64,000 bases of DNA from Hymenobacter metallicola (GTDB taxonomy: Bacteria > Bacteroidota > Bacteroidia > Cytophagales > Hymenobacteraceae): positions 186,001-250,000 of the forward strand of contig NZ_SRMB01000003.1 in the NCBI RefSeq assembly GCF_004745645.1, read 5' to 3'. The notes beneath the pieces were generated by a model. It did no database searches. It was not told the DNA's origin and saw nothing but the letters and a program-made list of their open reading frames with translations. A program made the position numbers and the translations under genes. Below, one piece after another: positions 51,864-60,578 of this stretch (its first letter is position 1; the number at the start of each line of letters is the position of its first letter).

Positions 51864-52427
51864 ATGAAAAACATTCTGTTTTCCAAGTCCCTGTTTGCCT
51901 TGCTATTAGCAGCACCCCTACTGGGAGCCTGCGACAAAGACAACGAGGAGCCGACGCCCGATGAAGACAACGAGCAAATCACGACGGTACGCTATGAGCT
52001 GACGCCGGTGGGCGGGGGCACGCCCGTGACGGTGCAATACCGCGACCCGGACGGCGACGGTGGAACGGCCCCCACTATTGGCACGCTGACGCTGGCTGCC
52101 GGCACTACCTACACGGGCAAGCTGGTGCTGCTGGATGAAACAAAGAATCCGGTAGTAGTTACCTCCGATGAGGTGAAGGAGGAAGCCGATGAGCACCTGT
52201 TCTTCTTCGAGCCCAGCAACGTGAACCTGACCATCAGCCGCACCGACAAGGATGAGAAAGGCCTCGAGGTAGGGCTCGAAACCCGCGTAGTGGCCGGCGC
52301 CGCCAACGCAGCTACTACCACCGGTACTCTCAAAATCACGCTGCGCCACCAGCCCGGCGCTAAAAACGGCACGTTTGCCCCCGGCGACACCGATGTGGAG
52401 GTCAATTTCCCGACGGCGGTGCGCTAG
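51864..52427 (+). CDS. Lipoprotein paired with TonB-dependent receptors
   Basis: 187 residues with a clear lipobox PLLGAC (Cys about residue 23), then an acidic linker (DKDNEEPTPDEDNEQI). The mature domain is beta-rich: VRYELTPVGGGTPVTVQYRD, then DGDGGTAPTIGTLTLAAG and YTGKLVLLDETKNPV. Proteins of this type are often labelled as type 1 periplasmic-binding-fold in Bacteroidota and lie next to metal-type TonB receptors. It lies 34 bases after the first receptor, so cotranscription is expected, and a terminator follows. Confidence 0.78.
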   Translation: MKNILFSKSLFALLLAAPLLGACDKDNEEPTPDEDNEQITTVRYELTPVGGGTPVTVQYRDPDGDGGTAPTIGTLTLAAGTTYTGKLVLLDETKNPVVVTSDEVKEEADEHLFFFEPSNVNLTISRTDKDEKGLEVGLETRVVAGAANAATTTGTLKITLRHQPGAKNGTFAPGDTDVEVNFPTAVR

Positions 52428-52499
52428 GGCAGAACCCAGCAGTAAAGCCCGGCCTAGCCGGGATATACAGTCTCCATTGGTTTGGTTTGGAGAACTTAA

Positions 52500-52530
52500 C
52501 GAAGGCATCGGCTCGTAGCCGATGTTTTCG
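52500..52530 (+). terminator. Terminator after the lipoprotein gene
   Basis: CATCGGCT (52506-52513) pairs with AGCCGATG (52517-52524), with outer CGAA/TTCG pairs, followed by TTTTCGTG. Divides the first receptor unit from the second. Confidence 0.7.
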
Positions 52531-52595
52531 TGTTTCCGGACGCATCCTCCCAGCTGATTTCCCGTTCATGCGCTACGGCGCTTTTGTAGTTTAGT

Positions 52596-55058
52596 ATGTC
52601 TCGTTCTCCCTGGGCCACCGGCCTGCTTCTTTTTGCCTGTTCCGGAAATCTGCTGGCCCAAACCCCGGAACTCTCCCCGTCTGTTGCCCCACCCCTGCGC
52701 CCGGTCCGGACGGCGGTAGTCCCCGTGACGGGCCGGGTAGTCGACCAAACCACCCAGGAGCCCTTACCGGGAGCCACCATCGTATTCCCGGACCTGCGTC
52801 AAGCTACCACCAGCGGCCCCGACGGCTCATTCCGCTTTACGAACTTGCCCAAGGGCCGTTTTCTGATGCAGGTGCGCTTTATCGGCTACAATACGGTGGT
52901 GCGAACGGTGGATACCAGCACGGGGCACTTAGCGGACGTAGCCTTGCTTACCGCCGCCACCGAAATCGAGCAGGTGGTTGTTACCGGCGTATCGGCTTCC
53001 ACGGAGATGCGCCGCTCACCGGTGCCCACCACCGTCATCGACCGGAGCCAGCTCAACCAAGCGGCGGCCTCCAATGCCATTGACGCCATTGCCCATACGC
53101 CGGGCCTGGCCCAGATTACCACGGGCGCGGCCATCAGCAAGCCCGTTATCCGGGGCCTGGGTGCCAACCGCGTCATCACCCTGAACAACGGAGCCAAGCA
53201 GGAAGGGCAGCAGTGGGGCGACGAGCACGGCATTGAAATCGACGAGTATGCCATCGACCGGGCCGAGGTGATTAAAGGGCCCGGCAGCCTGCTCTACGGC
53301 TCCGACGGCATGGCCGGCGTGGTCAACTTTCTGGCTCCCGACCCCGTGGAAGAAGGCAAGATCCTGGGCTCGGTAGCAGCCAACTACCAAACCAATAACC
53401 ACCTGCAAGGCTACTCCCTCATGAATGCCGGCAACCAGAACGGCTTCAACTGGCTGGTGCGGGGCAGCGGCAAACTCGCCGGGGCCTACCGCAACCGCTA
53501 CGACGGCCGGGTCTACAACTCCGGGTTTCGGGAGCTGGACGGCAACGGGTACGTGGGGGTCAATAAAAGCTGGGGCTATTCGCACCTGACCTTTAACTCG
53601 TTCAATCAGGAAGTAGGCCTGGTGGAAGGAGAGCGGGACGAGGAAACCGGCCGCTTTTTAAAGCAGGTAAACGTGGGCGGCGACGCCGTGGCCGAAGTGC
53701 CGGTAGCCGACCAGGACCTGCGCGGCTACGACCTGGACGTGCCCAAGCAGCGCATTAACCACCTGCGCATCGGCACCGACAACAACTTTATCCTGGGCCA
53801 GAGCCGGCTGACGCTGAACGTGGGCTGGCAGCAGAACCTACGCCGCGAGTTTGGCGACGTGCTGGCCCCGAAAGACCCCTCCCTCTATTTTCAACTGCGC
53901 ACTCTGGATTACGCCGCCCGCTATTTCTTGCCCGAAGCCAATGGCTGGAATACGACCATTGGGCTCAGCGGCATGCGGCAGGAAAACGTGAATAAAGGCG
54001 TGGAATTTCTGATACCGGCCTACCGCCTGCTCGACGGCGGCGTGTTTGCCGTGACCAAGAAAACCTTCGGCAACCTGGACCTGAGCGGGGGCCTGCGCTA
54101 CGATTTGCGCCGCATCACAGCCGACGCCCTCTACCTGGACCCCGCCACCGGGCAGCCCGTGCCGAGCGGGGAAGGCGAGGAGAAGTTCGGGGGCTTTACC
54201 AGCACATTCCGTAACGTGTCGGGCAGTATTGGCGGGGCGTACAGCGTGACGGAGAAGCTGCTGTTCAAGGCCAATGTGTCGCGGGGCTTTCGGGCACCCA
54301 ACATTGCCGAGCTGGGCTCCAACGGGATTCACGAGGGCACTATCCGCTACGAAATCGGGGACCCGGGCCTCAAAGCCGAAACCAGCCTGCAGCTCGACGG
54401 CGGGGTGAGCTACACCACCGACCACATCAGCCTGAGCCTGGATGCCTTCCGCAACCAGATCCAGAACTACATCTTCCCCGAGCGGGTAGCCGATGCCGTG
54501 AGTGCGGAAGGTGACCCGATCTTCCGGTACGGCCAGGGCAATGCCCGCCTGGCCGGCGGGGAGGCCACACTCGACATTCACCCCCACCCGCTCGACTGGC
54601 TGCACTTCGAAAACTCGTTTTCTATGGTGCGCGCCCTGCAGCTCAACCAGCCCGAGGGCCAGCAGTACCTGCCCTTTATTCCGGCCGACCGGCTGCAGTC
54701 GACGCTGCGGGTAAACTTCCGCAAGGCGGGCAACTCCCGCCTCCACAACCTCTACGCCCGCGCCGGCGTGGAGCACACCTTCGAGCAAGACCGGCTCTTC
54801 TCCGCTTTCGACACCGAAACCAGCACGCCCGGCTACACGCTGGTCAATCTGGGCGTGGGCTCCGACCTGGTGAATGCCACCGGCCAGCCCTTGTTTTCCT
54901 TGTACCTGACGGCTAATAACCTGTTTGATGTAGGGTATCAAAGCCATTTGAGCCGCCTGAAGTACGCCGCCTACAACGCGGGCAACGGCCGGATGGGGGT
55001 GTACAACATGGGCCGCAATGTGAGCGTGAAGCTGGTGGTGCCCCTGGTATTCAAGTAA
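52596..55058 (+). CDS. TonB-dependent receptor (ZnuD-like), second
   Basis: 820 residues. Signal peptide (SRSPWATGLLLFACSGNLLA). Regulatory domain GRVVDQTTQEPLPGATIVFP (about 48-130) is followed by the plug with KPVIRGLGANRVITLNNGAK and the KGPGSLLYGSDGMAGVVNF segment (about 190-245), then the barrel ending KLVVPLVFK. The plug shares QEGQQWG.EHG.EID with the first receptor, so the two are related but clearly distinct. Start is the ATG at 52596. No SusD partner. Terminator follows at 55132-55162. Confidence 0.88.
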   Translation: MSRSPWATGLLLFACSGNLLAQTPELSPSVAPPLRPVRTAVVPVTGRVVDQTTQEPLPGATIVFPDLRQATTSGPDGSFRFTNLPKGRFLMQVRFIGYNTVVRTVDTSTGHLADVALLTAATEIEQVVVTGVSASTEMRRSPVPTTVIDRSQLNQAAASNAIDAIAHTPGLAQITTGAAISKPVIRGLGANRVITLNNGAKQEGQQWGDEHGIEIDEYAIDRAEVIKGPGSLLYGSDGMAGVVNFLAPDPVEEGKILGSVAANYQTNNHLQGYSLMNAGNQNGFNWLVRGSGKLAGAYRNRYDGRVYNSGFRELDGNGYVGVNKSWGYSHLTFNSFNQEVGLVEGERDEETGRFLKQVNVGGDAVAEVPVADQDLRGYDLDVPKQRINHLRIGTDNNFILGQSRLTLNVGWQQNLRREFGDVLAPKDPSLYFQLRTLDYAARYFLPEANGWNTTIGLSGMRQENVNKGVEFLIPAYRLLDGGVFAVTKKTFGNLDLSGGLRYDLRRITADALYLDPATGQPVPSGEGEEKFGGFTSTFRNVSGSIGGAYSVTEKLLFKANVSRGFRAPNIAELGSNGIHEGTIRYEIGDPGLKAETSLQLDGGVSYTTDHISLSLDAFRNQIQNYIFPERVADAVSAEGDPIFRYGQGNARLAGGEATLDIHPHPLDWLHFENSFSMVRALQLNQPEGQQYLPFIPADRLQSTLRVNFRKAGNSRLHNLYARAGVEHTFEQDRLFSAFDTETSTPGYTLVNLGVGSDLVNATGQPLFSLYLTANNLFDVGYQSHLSRLKYAAYNAGNGRMGVYNMGRNVSVKLVVPLVFK

Positions 55059-55131
55059 GCCCGGCCCGCTGGTTCCAGAGCTGAGCAGCTTTGTGTTGGG
55101 TTCATCCCGGCACTTTCCGCAATACCCCGTA

Positions 55132-55162
55132 GTTGGCAGCAAGTAGGTAACTTGCTGCCAAC
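55132..55162 (+). terminator. Terminator after the second TonB-dependent receptor
   Basis: GTTGGCAGCAAGT (55132-55144) pairs perfectly with ACTTGCTGCCAAC (55150-55162), followed by CGCTTTTTAAG. It lies 26 bases before the CDF gene start. Confidence 0.85.
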
Positions 55163-55187
55163 CGCTTTTTAAGACCTTCTGCACTGT

Positions 55188-56147
55188 ATGGCCCATTCGC
55201 ACGACCACCACGACCACCATCACCATTCGCACGCGCCGGCGGAGTTTGGCCGGGCGTTCGGGGTGGGCATTGCGCTGAACATAGCCTTCGTCGTTGCCGA
55301 AGTTATCGGCGGCCTGTGGGCCAATTCTTCGGCCCTGCTCTCCGACGCGGGCCACAACCTGAGCGACGTGCTGAGCTTGGCCCTAGCCTGGGGCGCAGCC
55401 ACGCTGGCCAAGCGCCGCAGCTCAGCCCGCTACACCTATGGCTACAAGGGGGCTACGATTCAGGCGGCCTTGGTTAATGCGGCCCTGCTGTACGCGGCCC
55501 TGGGCGCTATTCTGTGGGAAACCATTGCGCATCTGCGCCACCCCGAGCCGGTGAATGGCAAAATGGTCATGCTGCTGGCCGGCCTGGGCATTGTCGTCAA
55601 CGGCTTTACGGCCTGGCTGTTCAGCAGCGGACAAAAGGGCGACGTAAACGTGCGCGGGGCTTATTTGCACATGCTCACCGACGCACTGGTGTCGGCAGGC
55701 GTGGTGGTGGGCGGCGGCCTGGTGCTCTGGACCGGCTGGCTCTGGCTCGACCCGGCCATCGGCTTCGTCATTCTGGCCCTTATTGCCTATAGCTCCTGGG
55801 GCTTGCTGCGCGAAACGGTGCAGCTCAGCCTGCAGGCTGTGCCCGCCGGCATCGACCTCGATAAAGTGCGGCAGTTTCTGCTGGCCCAGCCCGGCGTAAC
55901 GGAAGTCCACGACCTGCACGTGTGGCCCCTGAGCACCCAGGAAACGGCCCTGACGGCCCACGTAGTCCGCCCCAGCGGCAGCTCCGACGCCAACCACTTC
56001 CTCAAAAACCTTCAGCACGACCTGGTCCACGAGTTCAACATTGGCCACTGCACCATCCAGATTGAGCAGGACACCGCCGTGCTGGGCCACCACGGCTGCT
56101 GCGACGCCGAGAAAGGCAGCGTCGTCACTACAAAACAGCCCGCGTGA
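55188..56147 (+). CDS. czcD: Cation diffusion facilitator (CzcD/ZitB-like metal exporter)
   Basis: 319 residues. A metal-binding N-terminal His tail (HSHDHHDHHHHSHAP) precedes six membrane helices. The transport site is seen in helix 2 (LSDAGHNLSDV, HxxxD) and helix 5 (HMLTDALVSAG, HxxxD). The cytoplasmic C-terminal domain includes VTEVHDLHVWPLS near residue 240, typical of CDF zinc exporters. It removes zinc, cobalt or similar ions from the cytoplasm by proton exchange. The next small gene overlaps by four bases. Confidence 0.93.
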   Translation: MAHSHDHHDHHHHSHAPAEFGRAFGVGIALNIAFVVAEVIGGLWANSSALLSDAGHNLSDVLSLALAWGAATLAKRRSSARYTYGYKGATIQAALVNAALLYAALGAILWETIAHLRHPEPVNGKMVMLLAGLGIVVNGFTAWLFSSGQKGDVNVRGAYLHMLTDALVSAGVVVGGGLVLWTGWLWLDPAIGFVILALIAYSSWGLLRETVQLSLQAVPAGIDLDKVRQFLLAQPGVTEVHDLHVWPLSTQETALTAHVVRPSGSSDANHFLKNLQHDLVHEFNIGHCTIQIEQDTAVLGHHGCCDAEKGSVVTTKQPA

Positions 56148-56476
56148 TACCCAAAGAGCACTTCCGCCAAATTGACGACGTCGGGCTAAGGCTTGTGGGC
56201 GCAATTGAGGGGTATTGCCCGGTACAGGCCGAAGGCACAGTAACCACTTATCCGTTTTACTTCCGGGCCCGCTGGGAGGAATGGGCTTTTTCCGTTGCGG
56301 AAACCAGCCTTATGGACGCCGTAGACATGCAGTCTTTCGAGAGCGGTGCAGATTACGGCTTCCTAGTTTCTGGCTTGGTTCCCGGTAAGTACGATGCCAG
56401 TTGGATGGATTACGACGTAGCTGAAGCCATAATTAAAGACTGTTGCCGCCAGTATCATGAGTTGCGGAGCGCGTAA
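56144..56476 (+). CDS. Small hypothetical protein overlapping the CDF gene
   Basis: 110 residues from a GTG at 56144, which overlaps the CDF stop by four bases (GTGA), the standard mark of translational coupling. No signal or membrane helix; acidic, with aromatic segments (YPFYFRARWEEWAFSV and MDYDVAEAIIKDCCRQYHEL). Not recognised. It could assist the CDF or be incidental. Confidence 0.5.
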   Translation: MIPKEHFRQIDDVGLRLVGAIEGYCPVQAEGTVTTYPFYFRARWEEWAFSVAETSLMDAVDMQSFESGADYGFLVSGLVPGKYDASWMDYDVAEAIIKDCCRQYHELRSA

Positions 56477-56525
56477 ATCTTTGTAATCTGCATTTCCAAT
56501 CCTGCTCACTCCGCCCCGTTCCTGC

Positions 56526-57797
56526 ATGGCCATTACCTCCCCCCGCCCCGATTCGGCCCCCAAAACCGCCTCCCTGTTCAGCGCCATCGTCATCGTGGCC
56601 TCGCTGGGCTACTTCGTCGACATCTACGACCTGATTCTGTTCAGCATCGTGCGGGTGCAGAGCCTCAATTCCCTGGGTATTACCGAGGCAGCGGCCGTCA
56701 CCGACCAGGGGCTGTTTCTGATTAACATGCAGATGGGCGGCATGCTGCTCGGCGGCATCCTGTGGGGTATTCTGGGCGACAAACGGGGCCGCCTCTCGGT
56801 GCTCTTTGGCTCCATTCTACTGTATTCCCTGGCCAACCTGGCCAACGGCTTTGTCCAGACCATCGACCAGTACGCCTGGCTCCGGTTGATTGCCGGTGTG
56901 GGTCTGGCTGGGGAGCTGGGTGCTGGCATCACGCTGGTATCGGAAACCCTGCCCAAGGAAAAGCGTGGCTACGGCACCATGATTGTGGCCACGGTGGGCG
57001 TATCGGGGGCCATGCTGGCCTACTGGGTGGGCGACGTGCTGGGCTGGCGCAATGCCTACTTCGTGGGTGGCGGTCTGGGTTTGGCCCTGCTGGCGTTGCG
57101 GGTGGGCGTCTACGAGTCGGGCATGTTTGAGCAGGTGAAGCAGTCGGAAGCCTCGCGGGGCAACTTTCTGAGCTTGTTTACCAACGGGCCGCGCCTGGTG
57201 CGTTACCTGAAGTGCCTGCTCATTGGCGTGCCCCTGTGGTTTGTGGTCGGCATTCTGATTACGCTAGCCCCCGAGTTTGGCCGGGCACTGGGCATTACCG
57301 GCGAAGTTTCGGCGGGCCTGGGCGTGTTCTGGTGCTACTTCGGCCTCGTATTCGGCGACTTCGCCAGCGGCACGCTCAGCCAGCTGTTGCGTAGCCGCAA
57401 CCGGGCGTTGCAGCTGTTTCTGGTGCTGTGCGGGCTGCTGTGCGCCGTCTACTTGTTTGCCATTCGCGGCGCCTCGCCCACGACTTTCTACACCGTGTGC
57501 TTTGTGCTGGGCTTCACGGTGGGCTTCTGGGCGCTGTTCGTGACGGTGGCCGCCGAGCAGTTTGGCACCAACCTGCGGGCGACGGTAGCCACCACGGCTC
57601 CCAATTTTGCCCGGGGCTCGGTGGTGCTGCTGGTACCTATCTTTAAAGCTCTTTCGGGGCTGCAAATGGGCGGGCAGCCACTGGGCATTATCGGCAGTGC
57701 GGCCGTTATTGGAGTGGCCTCGTTGCTGGTAGCTTTCTGGGCCGTCAGCACCTTGCCCGAGAGCTACGGCAAGGACCTGGATTATCTGGAAGAATAA
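56526..57797 (+). CDS. MFS transporter, metabolite:H+ symporter type
   Basis: 423 residues with about 12 membrane helices. Loop motif GDKRGRLSVLFGS (about 81-93), the MFS signature between helices 2 and 3, and LRLIAGVGLAGELGAGITLV in helix 4 (about 118-137) are the pattern of metabolite:proton symporters. C-terminal half carries FGTNLRATVATTAPNFARGS. Substrate unknown. Start is the ATG at 56526. It stands alone. Confidence 0.85.
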   Translation: MAITSPRPDSAPKTASLFSAIVIVASLGYFVDIYDLILFSIVRVQSLNSLGITEAAAVTDQGLFLINMQMGGMLLGGILWGILGDKRGRLSVLFGSILLYSLANLANGFVQTIDQYAWLRLIAGVGLAGELGAGITLVSETLPKEKRGYGTMIVATVGVSGAMLAYWVGDVLGWRNAYFVGGGLGLALLALRVGVYESGMFEQVKQSEASRGNFLSLFTNGPRLVRYLKCLLIGVPLWFVVGILITLAPEFGRALGITGEVSAGLGVFWCYFGLVFGDFASGTLSQLLRSRNRALQLFLVLCGLLCAVYLFAIRGASPTTFYTVCFVLGFTVGFWALFVTVAAEQFGTNLRATVATTAPNFARGSVVLLVPIFKALSGLQMGGQPLGIIGSAAVIGVASLLVAFWAVSTLPESYGKDLDYLEE

Positions 57798-57862
57798 CGT
57801 GATGCAGCACCAACTATGCTGAAGGCGGGCCGTTACAGACTAAACAGTAACTCTCCCTAGTC

Positions 57863-58207
57863 ATGAAAAAGACCCTAACCATACTTGCTGCTACCCTTTT
57901 GCTGGCTGGCGCCGCCCAGGCCCAAACCCAGGTGGCAGCTACCGACACAGCCCAGGCCCGCCTGCAAATGCAACAGCAGCGCACCGCCGACGCCAAAGCA
58001 AGCTTGTCGGCGCAAAAAAATCAGGCTTCGGCCAGCAGCAGCGCCGTAGCCGATACCAAGGCTCAACTGAAGCAGCAGAAAGCCCAGTTGAAAGAGCAGG
58101 AAGCAGCGGCCAAGCAGGCACGGCAGCAGGAAAAGCTGGCCAAACAGGCGCTGCGTGAGGAGAAAAAGAAAACCCGCGCGGCTAAACAGGCTACCAAGGC
58201 AGCTTAG
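57863..58207 (+). CDS. Exported coiled-coil protein, Lys/Ala/Gln-rich
   Basis: 114 residues. Signal peptide (KKTLTILAATLLLAGAAQA, cut near 20). The mature 94 residues are almost wholly helical, made of Ala, Gln, Lys and Glu, for example RLQMQQQRTADAK and KAQLKQQKAQLKEQEAAAKQ, and end in a strongly basic tail. It could form a periplasmic coiled coil that binds acidic surfaces or the wall. No known family. Terminator follows. Low-complexity composition makes homology hard to judge. Confidence 0.65.
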   Translation: MKKTLTILAATLLLAGAAQAQTQVAATDTAQARLQMQQQRTADAKASLSAQKNQASASSSAVADTKAQLKQQKAQLKEQEAAAKQARQQEKLAKQALREEKKKTRAAKQATKAA

Positions 58208-58248
58208 GCTGCCCCAGGCTGCTTACGTATATAGCTCTAATCTTTTCG

Positions 58249-58279
58249 CACTCCGGCTCTTGAGTCGGAGTGTTTTTTA
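58249..58279 (+). terminator. Terminator after the coiled-coil protein gene
   Basis: CACTCCG (58249-58255) pairs with CGGAGTG (58266-58272), followed by TTTTTT. A standard rho-independent structure. Confidence 0.85.
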
Positions 58280-58311
58280 TGTTCCTTGTTGCTTCATCCT
58301 TTCTTCTGCCC

Positions 58312-58761
58312 ATGACTGCCAAACCGACGAAAAACAAACCGATGTACTACCCCTGGCACCATTTCGTGCTGTTTCCGGCCGCCGTGGTACTGGCCGGCTA
58401 CGGCATTAGGCGCTACCTGAATGTGGCCGGCAACGACGACGAAATTTCCCGCCTGTGGTTTACCGTGATGCTGCTGGCCGTGGTTGGCCTGGGCGTCATC
58501 ATTATGCTGCGCCAGCACTACGCGCTGGCCCTGCAGGACCGCCTGATTCGGCTGGAAGTGCGGCAGCGCTACTTCGAGCTGACCGGCCAGAGCCTGCGGA
58601 CCTGGGAAGAGCAACTGCAGATGAGTCAGATTCTGGCGTTGCGCTTTGCCGGCGACGCCGAGCTGCCGGTCCTGGTGGAAGCTGCCGCTCGGGAAAAACT
58701 CAGCTCCAAGGACATCCAAAGCCGGATTCAGGACTTCCAGTTCGACCACCTGCGGGTCTGA
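58312..58761 (+). CDS. DUF6526-like membrane protein
   Basis: 149 residues. Two hydrophobic helices: about 13-32 (HHFVLFPAAVVLAGYGIR) and 46-66 (FTVMLLAVVGLGVIIMLRQ). The C-terminal half has RLIRLEVRQRYFELTGQSL and LRFAGDAELPVLVEAA, the pattern of DUF6526 as I recall it. Function unknown. Start is the ATG at 58312; an in-frame ATG at 58270 overlaps the T-run of the upstream terminator and is rejected. Confidence 0.75.
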   Translation: MTAKPTKNKPMYYPWHHFVLFPAAVVLAGYGIRRYLNVAGNDDEISRLWFTVMLLAVVGLGVIIMLRQHYALALQDRLIRLEVRQRYFELTGQSLRTWEEQLQMSQILALRFAGDAELPVLVEAAAREKLSSKDIQSRIQDFQFDHLRV

Positions 58762-58905
58762 TTTTTGGGATTTGGTAAACTATGTATTCAGGTAGTTGGA
58801 TTTTTCCGCCGATTTTTGTGTTGCCCTATTTCACCGCGGCCTTCGGCTTCGGCGGCGTTTGCCTGAAACCCTGAAACCGCGCTTGTTAGTACCCCCACAA
58901 CTCCT

Positions 58906-59208
58906 ATGATTCTGTACAACGTCACGACCAGTCTGGACCCGGAAATTGCCGAGGAATGGCTTGTTTACATGCGCGACACGCACATGCCCGAAGTAATGGC
59001 CACCGGTTTTTTCCTCAAAAGCCAGCTCTGCCGCATGCTCAATGAGGAAGATAATGGCATCACCTACGCCTCCCAGTACTATTGCGTAAGCCTGGAGCAG
59101 CTCGAAGAATACCAGAAGGTGGCCGCTCCGGCCCTGATTCGGGAAATGGAAAAGCACTTTGGTGGCCGTTACGCCTCCTTTCGCACCATGCTGGAAGTAG
59201 TCGACTAA
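58906..59208 (+). CDS. DUF4286 family protein
   Basis: 100 residues, typical length. Pattern: MILYNVTTSLDPEIAEEWLVYM at the start (ILYNVTTSLDPEIAEEWL), then DTHMPEVMATGFFLKSQLCR, and a C-terminal YASQYYCVSLEQLEEYQ. Ferredoxin-like fold in the family, of unknown role. The gene is single, with a terminator after it. Confidence 0.88.
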   Translation: MILYNVTTSLDPEIAEEWLVYMRDTHMPEVMATGFFLKSQLCRMLNEEDNGITYASQYYCVSLEQLEEYQKVAAPALIREMEKHFGGRYASFRTMLEVVD

Positions 59209-59236
59209 CGCGAGCTTGTGGCGCAGTTGCCCAATC

Positions 59237-59270
59237 AAAGGGGCCGTTCCTGTCAGGAGCGGCCCCTTTT
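59237..59270 (+). terminator. Terminator after the DUF4286 gene
   Basis: AAAGGGGCCGTTCC and AGGAGCGGCCCCTTTT pair around TGTC with one small internal offset; the T-run follows. Confidence 0.85.
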
Positions 59271-59324
59271 CAGTATATTTCTTTTTCCAACCGCACTCCT
59301 CTCCCACCCCAGTCCTTCCCACCC

Positions 59325-60578
59325 ATGAGCCTGAACCCTATCGTCTTATCTATTCCGATATACTTCACGCTCATTGGCGTGGAACTGCTCGTCGAGCGGC
59401 TGCAGCACACCGAGCGGTACCGGTTTCACGACGCCATTACCAACATCAGCTGCGGCATGACGTCCCAGATTACGGGCGTGCTGCTCAAGGTCGGCGTCAT
59501 TGGCATGTACGAGCTGCTCTACACCCATTTTGCCCTGTTCCAGATTCCGCGCACCTGGGCCTGGGGCATCGTGCTGTTTGTGCTGGCCGACCTGTGCTAT
59601 TACTTTGCCCACCGCTACTCCCACGAAATCAACTTTTTCTGGGGCGGCCACGTGGTGCACCACCAGAGCGAGGACTACAACCTCTCGGTGGCGCTGCGCC
59701 AAAGCTCGTTGCAGGGCTTTTTTACCTTCCTGTTTTATTTGCCCCTCGCTATTCTGGGTTTCGAAACTGAGTTTTTCGTCTACGTGTCGGCCCTGGTTAC
59801 GCTATACCAGTTCTGGATTCACACCGAGTTTATCGGCAAGCTGGGGCCGCTGGAGTGGGTACTCAACACGCCTTCCCACCACCGCGTGCACCACGGCCGC
59901 AACCCCAAGTACATCGACAAAAACTACGCGGGCACCTTCATTATCTGGGACCGGCTCTTCGGTACCTTTCAGGAGGAAGAAGAAACGCCGGTCTACGGCA
60001 TCACCACGCCGGTACGGTCGTGGAACCCGCTGTGGGTCAACTTCGGCCACTATTTCCAGATGCGCGAGCAGCTGCGCGAAACGCCCGGCCTGTGGAACAA
60101 GCTGCGTGTCGTGTTTGGGCGGCCCGGCTGGCGGCCCGCTGCCTTGGGCGGCCCCTACCAGATTCCGGAAGTCAGCGCCGCTACGGTGCAGAAGTACACC
60201 ACCAACGCCCCACGGACCGTCAATTTCTACGTGCTACTGCACTACGCGGTGCTGCTGGGCGTGGCCGCCGTTTTTATGTTCACCCAGAAAGACATGGCCC
60301 CGACGACCCGCTACCTCGTGGCGGGCTGGTGCATGTGGACGGCCGTAGCCTGCGGGGCTTTGTTTGAAGCCAAACGCACCGGCTACCTGCTGGAGCCGGT
60401 GCGCGTAGCGGCCTCCCTAGCCCTGCTGCTGTTTGCCCTGCGCACCTCCGACCTGTTCTTCACCGCTGCCATAGCCGGCACGGCGTGGCTCGTGGTTTCG
60501 CTCGTGTGGGCTTATTCGTTCCGCAGGGTGTTTGCCTCCACGGCTGCTACCACGGCCGCGTCGCACGCATACGCCTGA
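59325..60578 (+). CDS. Sterol desaturase/fatty acid hydroxylase family membrane enzyme
   Basis: 417 residues. Membrane di-iron enzyme family with three His motifs: HRYSHEINFFWGGHVVHHQS (core AHRYSHE and HVVHH, near 97-115), and HHRVHHGRNPKYIDKNYAG (near 184-203). About four helices before and between the motifs, and another three in a C-terminal extension of about 110 residues. The enzyme would hydroxylate or desaturate a lipid; substrate unknown. The ATG at 59325 (MSLNPIVL) is chosen since the longer reading runs through the terminator. Its 3' end overlaps the next gene on the opposite strand by 67 bases. Confidence 0.88.
   Translation: MSLNPIVLSIPIYFTLIGVELLVERLQHTERYRFHDAITNISCGMTSQITGVLLKVGVIGMYELLYTHFALFQIPRTWAWGIVLFVLADLCYYFAHRYSHEINFFWGGHVVHHQSEDYNLSVALRQSSLQGFFTFLFYLPLAILGFETEFFVYVSALVTLYQFWIHTEFIGKLGPLEWVLNTPSHHRVHHGRNPKYIDKNYAGTFIIWDRLFGTFQEEEETPVYGITTPVRSWNPLWVNFGHYFQMREQLRETPGLWNKLRVVFGRPGWRPAALGGPYQIPEVSAATVQKYTTNAPRTVNFYVLLHYAVLLGVAAVFMFTQKDMAPTTRYLVAGWCMWTAVACGALFEAKRTGYLLEPVRVAASLALLLFALRTSDLFFTAAIAGTAWLVVSLVWAYSFRRVFASTAATTAASHAYA

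Noticed and set aside
49421..55058. SusC/SusD glycan utilisation locus
   Set aside because: Two TonB-dependent receptors are present but no SusD-type lipoprotein or glycoside hydrolase, and the plugs look metal-type.
53838..55355. 505-codon minus-strand open frame opposite the second TonB-dependent receptor
   Set aside because: Antisense shadow of a convincing receptor gene; its sequence is His/Val/Gly-biased, as reverse frames of such genes are.
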